DNA from: Puniceicoccales bacterium
GTDB taxonomy: Bacteria; Verrucomicrobiota; Verrucomicrobiia; Opitutales; UBA953
Length of the DNA stretch: 16,572 nt
Assembly (NCBI GenBank): GCA_031279675.1
Contig: JAITIB010000109.1
Coordinates: 1-16,572, forward strand
Direction: 5' to 3'
The notes beneath the pieces are model-generated. The model saw only the letters and a list, made by a program, of their open reading frames with translations, made no database searches and was not told the DNA's origin. Shown piece after piece: positions 14,010-16,572 of this stretch. The translations under genes were made by a program, and so were the position numbers. How positions within the stretch are numbered: position 1 is the stretch's first letter; each line of letters starts with the position of its first letter.

Positions 14010-15239
14010 ATGAAGGATTGTCCTGATTTTCACCGCGTGCCGGGCGCGGGTGCGTCGGCGGGACGGCACTTGGCCCTGGCGTGGGTGCTGGGGAGCTTGT
14101 CCGCTTTTGGCCCGTTGGCGACGGACATGTATTTGCCGGCTTTCCCAAAAATGGCCGGAGAGTTCGGCGTGGGGCAGGGGCGGATACAGCTGACCTTGTC
14201 CGTGTTTCTGCTCGGTCTGGCGGTCGGGCAATTGTTGTGGGGGAGCTGGAGCGATCGCGTTGGCCGGCGGCTGCCTTTGCTCGCGGGCTTCGGCTTGTTT
14301 GTGCTGGCGTCCGCGTGGTGCGCGGCAACGAGCTCGGACACGCTGCTGATTCTGGCGCGTTTTCTCATGGGCTTCGGGGGCTCGGCGGGCGTGGTGGTCT
14401 CGCGCGCCATTGTGCGCGACCTGTTCGAGGCGCGCGAGGCGGCGCGGTTTTTTTCCCTGATGATGATCGTTGGCGGCATCGCGCCCATTGTCGGTCCGTT
14501 CCTCGGGAATTTGTTGCTGGCACACGGCAGCTGGCGCCTGATTTTCGGGGTTCTTTCGGGGCTTGGTGTGTTGTGCTGGGGCATGGTCTGGTGCGGGGTT
14601 CCGGAGACGCTTTTGCGCGGGCATCGTTTGCGCGGACGCGTTTCCTCGGTCTTGGGCAGTTACGGGCGCGTTTTGGCGGACCGGCATTTCATGGCCTTGA
14701 CGCTTGTGCTCGGGTGCATGTCGGGGGTGCTGTTTTCTTACATCGCCTCGTCGCCGTTTGTTTTCATGAAAATCCACGGGGTTCCCGAGGCGTGTTTCGG
14801 GCTCATGTTTGCGATGAACGGCGTTGGTTTTTACGCGGGCGGTCAGGCAAACGCGTATCTGTTGCGACGGTTTTCCGAGGAACGCCTTTTGCGTTACGGG
14901 GCGGCGTTCAATGCGGTGGCGGTGTTGTTGCTGGTGGTTTGCACGTGGATGGGGTGGGGCGGGTTCGCGGTGTTTTTCGGACTGCTCTTTGCCAGTCTTG
15001 CCACGCTCAGTTTTGTTTTCCCAAACGCGACGGCGCTGGCCATGAAACCTTTTGCCGCCGAGGCCGGCAGCGCGTCGGCAACGCTGGGTATTTTCCAATT
15101 TGTCGCGGGTGCGGCGGGTGGGGCGCTCGCGGGAGTTTGGGGTGACGAGACGGCCTTGCCGGTTACTTTGCAAATCGCGGCGTTCGCCCTTGCCGGCAAC
15201 TTGCTCCTGTTTGTTTTCACGTGGAAACGAAGGGCGTGA
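14010..15239 (+). CDS. MFS drug-efflux transporter, Bcr/CflA type
   Basis: A 409-residue major facilitator with about 12 membrane segments, predicted to export drugs or small metabolites by proton antiport. The first helix carries FGPLATDMYLPAFPKMA (core ATDMYLPAFP), the hallmark of the Bcr/CflA branch of the DHA1 group. Motif A appears as GSWSDRVGRRLPLL between helices 2 and 3, and ARFLMGFGGSAGVVVSRAIVRDLF (core GFGGSAGVVVSRAIVRD) is the Bcr-type helix 4-5 motif. The C-terminal half is regular, with no truncation. ATG 14010 has no Shine-Dalgarno. It is divergent from nadE and not clearly tied to the next gene, since 72 bases with palindromes intervene. The substrate is unknown. Confidence 0.88.
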   Translation: MKDCPDFHRVPGAGASAGRHLALAWVLGSLSAFGPLATDMYLPAFPKMAGEFGVGQGRIQLTLSVFLLGLAVGQLLWGSWSDRVGRRLPLLAGFGLFVLASAWCAATSSDTLLILARFLMGFGGSAGVVVSRAIVRDLFEAREAARFFSLMMIVGGIAPIVGPFLGNLLLAHGSWRLIFGVLSGLGVLCWGMVWCGVPETLLRGHRLRGRVSSVLGSYGRVLADRHFMALTLVLGCMSGVLFSYIASSPFVFMKIHGVPEACFGLMFAMNGVGFYAGGQANAYLLRRFSEERLLRYGAAFNAVAVLLLVVCTWMGWGGFAVFFGLLFASLATLSFVFPNATALAMKPFAAEAGSASATLGIFQFVAGAAGGALAGVWGDETALPVTLQIAAFALAGNLLLFVFTWKRRA

Positions 15240-15245
15240 GCCTTT

Positions 15246-15259
15246 GAAAAACGTTTTTC
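15246..15259. promoter_or_regulatory. Perfect palindrome, candidate LacI-type operator
   Basis: GAAAAACGTTTTTC is a perfect 14-base palindrome with a central CG, just after the MFS stop and 52 bases before the isomerase start. AT-rich arms around a central CG are the usual shape of LacI/GalR-family operators. It could also act as part of a terminator for the MFS gene, but there is no loop. Confidence 0.45.
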
Positions 15260-15271
15260 CACTCATTACGG

Positions 15272-15287
15272 GTTGTCAATTGGCAAC
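15272..15287. promoter_or_regulatory. Near-perfect palindrome upstream of the isomerase gene
   Basis: GTTGTCAATTGGCAAC is a 16-base palindrome with one mismatched pair, centred on CAATTG, ending 24 bases before the isomerase start. It lies 12 bases after the palindrome at 15246. A second regulator site is possible; no regulator gene is in view. Confidence 0.35.
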
Positions 15288-15311
15288 GCCACCGCATCCT
15301 CGCCCCCCGTC

Positions 15312-16367
15312 ATGAGCACCCCCGATAACAACCATCCCAAATTGCACAACGCCATGTGGCCCGGCATCGTCGGCAAAGGCACCCCGGGCGCCGAGCCTGT
15401 TTTGGACTTCGACACCATGCTCGACCTCACCGCGCGCGCCGAGGTCGATGGCGTCCGCTTCGACGGCATCGACATGAACCTGAGTGCGCCGCACTTTGAC
15501 ATTGATTCCGACGATGACGCCGTTCTCCGCCTCGCCGACAAAGTGCACCGGCGCGGGCTCTTCATCGGCTCCGTCGGCGCTCCCGTTTGGGCGCCCACCG
15601 GTGGCGGCCCCGCGATGGGTTCCGAGGATGACCGGAGGCGCTATCTTACCCAGGTCCGCAAAGCCTGTGCCATCGCGCAAAAACTCCGCGCCCACGGCGT
15701 CCGCCCCCACGGCATTGTCCGCATTGATTCCGCGTGCAGTGTTCACGACTGGGCCGCCGCTCCCGCCGAGAACACCCGCAAAATCGCCGCCACTTTTTCC
15801 GAGGCCGCGCGCATCGCCGCCGACCACGGCGAACGCCTTGCCGCCGAGGGCGAGATCTGCTGGGGCGGCATGCACTCATGGAAACACATGCTCCAGCTCC
15901 TTGAAGCGGTCGGGCAGCCGGATTTGCTCGGTTTCCAAGCCGACATGGCGCACACCCTTCTTTACATGCTCGGGCACAACGCCCCCAAGTCCCACCGCAT
16001 CGTCCCGCGCCATTTCAGCTGGGAACCCCAGCGTTTTCACGCCGCCATGAAAAAGATGACCAAGGCACTGCGCCCGTGGACGGTGGACTTCCACGTCGCC
16101 CAGAACGACGCCACCGTCAAAGGCTCCGGAACCCATGACAAGACCGGACGCCACTGCCTTCCCAACGACATCAACGGCAAACTCAACATTGCCCGCGACG
16201 CCGGGTATTGGCTCCGCGACGGCAAAGGCCAGCCCACCCGCAAATTCAAGCACATTTGCTGGGACGGCTGCATGTTCGCCAACGAGACCCTGCTCAACCC
16301 CGAAACCTGGCGCAACGTGCTCACCGCAATGCTCCAAGTCCGCAAGAACCACGGATGGGTTGAGTAA
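15312..16367 (+). CDS. Sugar phosphate isomerase/epimerase-like TIM barrel protein
   Basis: A 351-residue protein of the xylose-isomerase-like / AP-endonuclease-2 TIM-barrel superfamily, whose members isomerise or epimerise sugars or cyclitols using a divalent metal. Candidate metal ligands sit at the ends of strands: E181 in AEGEICWGG, D211 in GFQADMAHT, H261 in VDFHVAQND and an acidic residue near 325 (FANETLLNPETW). Early strands read VDGVRFDGIDMN and FIGSVGAPVWAPTGGGP. There is no signal peptide. ATG 15312 is chosen over an earlier in-frame start at 15273, which lies within the palindrome. Codons are C-ending (GCC, CGC, ATC), in sharp contrast to the G-ending MFS gene just upstream. It is probably the first gene of a carbohydrate operon. 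The exact substrate cannot be told. Confidence 0.82.
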   Translation: MSTPDNNHPKLHNAMWPGIVGKGTPGAEPVLDFDTMLDLTARAEVDGVRFDGIDMNLSAPHFDIDSDDDAVLRLADKVHRRGLFIGSVGAPVWAPTGGGPAMGSEDDRRRYLTQVRKACAIAQKLRAHGVRPHGIVRIDSACSVHDWAAAPAENTRKIAATFSEAARIAADHGERLAAEGEICWGGMHSWKHMLQLLEAVGQPDLLGFQADMAHTLLYMLGHNAPKSHRIVPRHFSWEPQRFHAAMKKMTKALRPWTVDFHVAQNDATVKGSGTHDKTGRHCLPNDINGKLNIARDAGYWLRDGKGQPTRKFKHICWDGCMFANETLLNPETWRNVLTAMLQVRKNHGWVE

Positions 16368-16448
16368 ATTCCTGCGCACGGCGCCCCCACGGAGGCTTGC
16401 CGGATAAACTTTCTGCTTGCGTTTCCCGGGCGAAAGACATGCTGGTGC

Positions 16449-16499
16449 GAATCACCGACGCCACCTCGGGAAGGTCCCGCAGGCGGCGCTTGGTGATTC
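16449..16499 (+). repeat. Hairpin-forming inverted repeat downstream of the isomerase gene
   Basis: GAATCACC (16449-16456) pairs with GGTGATTC (16492-16499). After a small bulge CGCC (16459-16462) pairs with GGCG, giving a long stem around a GC-rich loop. No T-run follows, so a classic terminator is unlikely. It may attenuate transcription, stabilise the isomerase mRNA, or be a dispersed repeat unit. Confidence 0.5.
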
Positions 16500-16517
16500 A
16501 ATCAACCACCATAAAAT
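16490..16517 (+). promoter_or_regulatory. Candidate sigma-70-like promoter for the right-edge gene
   Basis: TTGGTG (16490-16495) and TAAAAT (16512-16517) are separated by 16 bases and lie just upstream of the last gene. The -35 word overlaps the right arm of the hairpin. The match is weak at the -35 and fair at the -10. Confidence 0.3.
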
Positions 16518-16538
16518 AAAACAGGAGTCCAAACACCC

Positions 16539-16572
16539 ATGAAAAACACGTCTTCAGAAACGCGCCGTCCCC
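16539..16572 (+). CDS. Start of a gene cut by the window edge, possible Tat-exported protein
   Basis: AGGAG at 16523-16527 is the clearest Shine-Dalgarno in this half of the window and lies 11 bases before ATG 16539. The visible residues are MKNTSSETRRP. A twin Arg this close to the start, after polar residues, would suit a Tat signal, as in many secreted Gfo/Idh/MocA-type oxidoreductases found beside sugar isomerases. Too little is visible to name the product. Confidence 0.5.
   Translation, partial: MKNTSSETRRP

Noticed and set aside
1..16572. tRNA, rRNA, CRISPR arrays, riboswitches
   Set aside because: No cloverleaf, regularly spaced repeat or recognisable RNA motif was seen by eye.

Overview
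The window is a GC-rich bacterial chromosome segment. It carries mostly ordinary housekeeping genes, interrupted by a mobile-element graveyard and an AT-rich accessory patch. Gene content, poor Shine-Dalgarno motifs and the style of the proteins suggest a member of Verrucomicrobiota, perhaps Opitutaceae. That is an inference from protein style, not from a marker gene.

Layout: (1) 1-677, the C-terminal part of a phage tail tape-measure-like protein whose family-like sequence stops near 585, so this looks like the broken edge of a prophage. (2) 640-3458, a tight co-directional set: acylphosphatase, an ABC-2 type ATPase, its membrane permease, and a membrane-anchored TPR-like protein. (3) 3480-5357, a convergent SulP-family anion transporter with a STAS domain. 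(4) 5736-6780, a minus-strand wreck: the C-terminal half of a GNAT acetyltransferase joined to the first ~65 codons of an IS630-type transposase, which itself seems to sit in a decayed IS4/Tn5-like transposase. (5) 6781-8353, an AT-rich patch with two unrecognised, probably exported or membrane-anchored proteins. (6) 8531-11900, scpA, prmA and a stand-alone nuoM-like gene. (7) nadE (minus) and a Bcr/CflA-type MFS exporter, divergently transcribed. (8) 15312-16367, a sugar phosphate isomerase/epimerase-like TIM barrel preceded by two palindromes, then a hairpin and the start of a further gene at the right edge.

How the genes work together: the ABC pair plus TPR protein probably form one transporter operon (stop/start overlap, then zero spacing). 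scpA (chromosome condensation), prmA (ribosomal protein L11 methylation) and nuoM (proton-pumping subunit) are close enough to be co-transcribed but are functionally unrelated. The isomerase and the partial gene after it look like the start of a carbohydrate-use locus.

The most interesting region is 5.7-8.4 kb: nested, mutated transposase relics next to AT-rich orphan genes. I see no tRNA, rRNA, CRISPR array or complete mobile element, and no convincing new multi-gene system. The AT-rich pair of orphan genes is the closest candidate.
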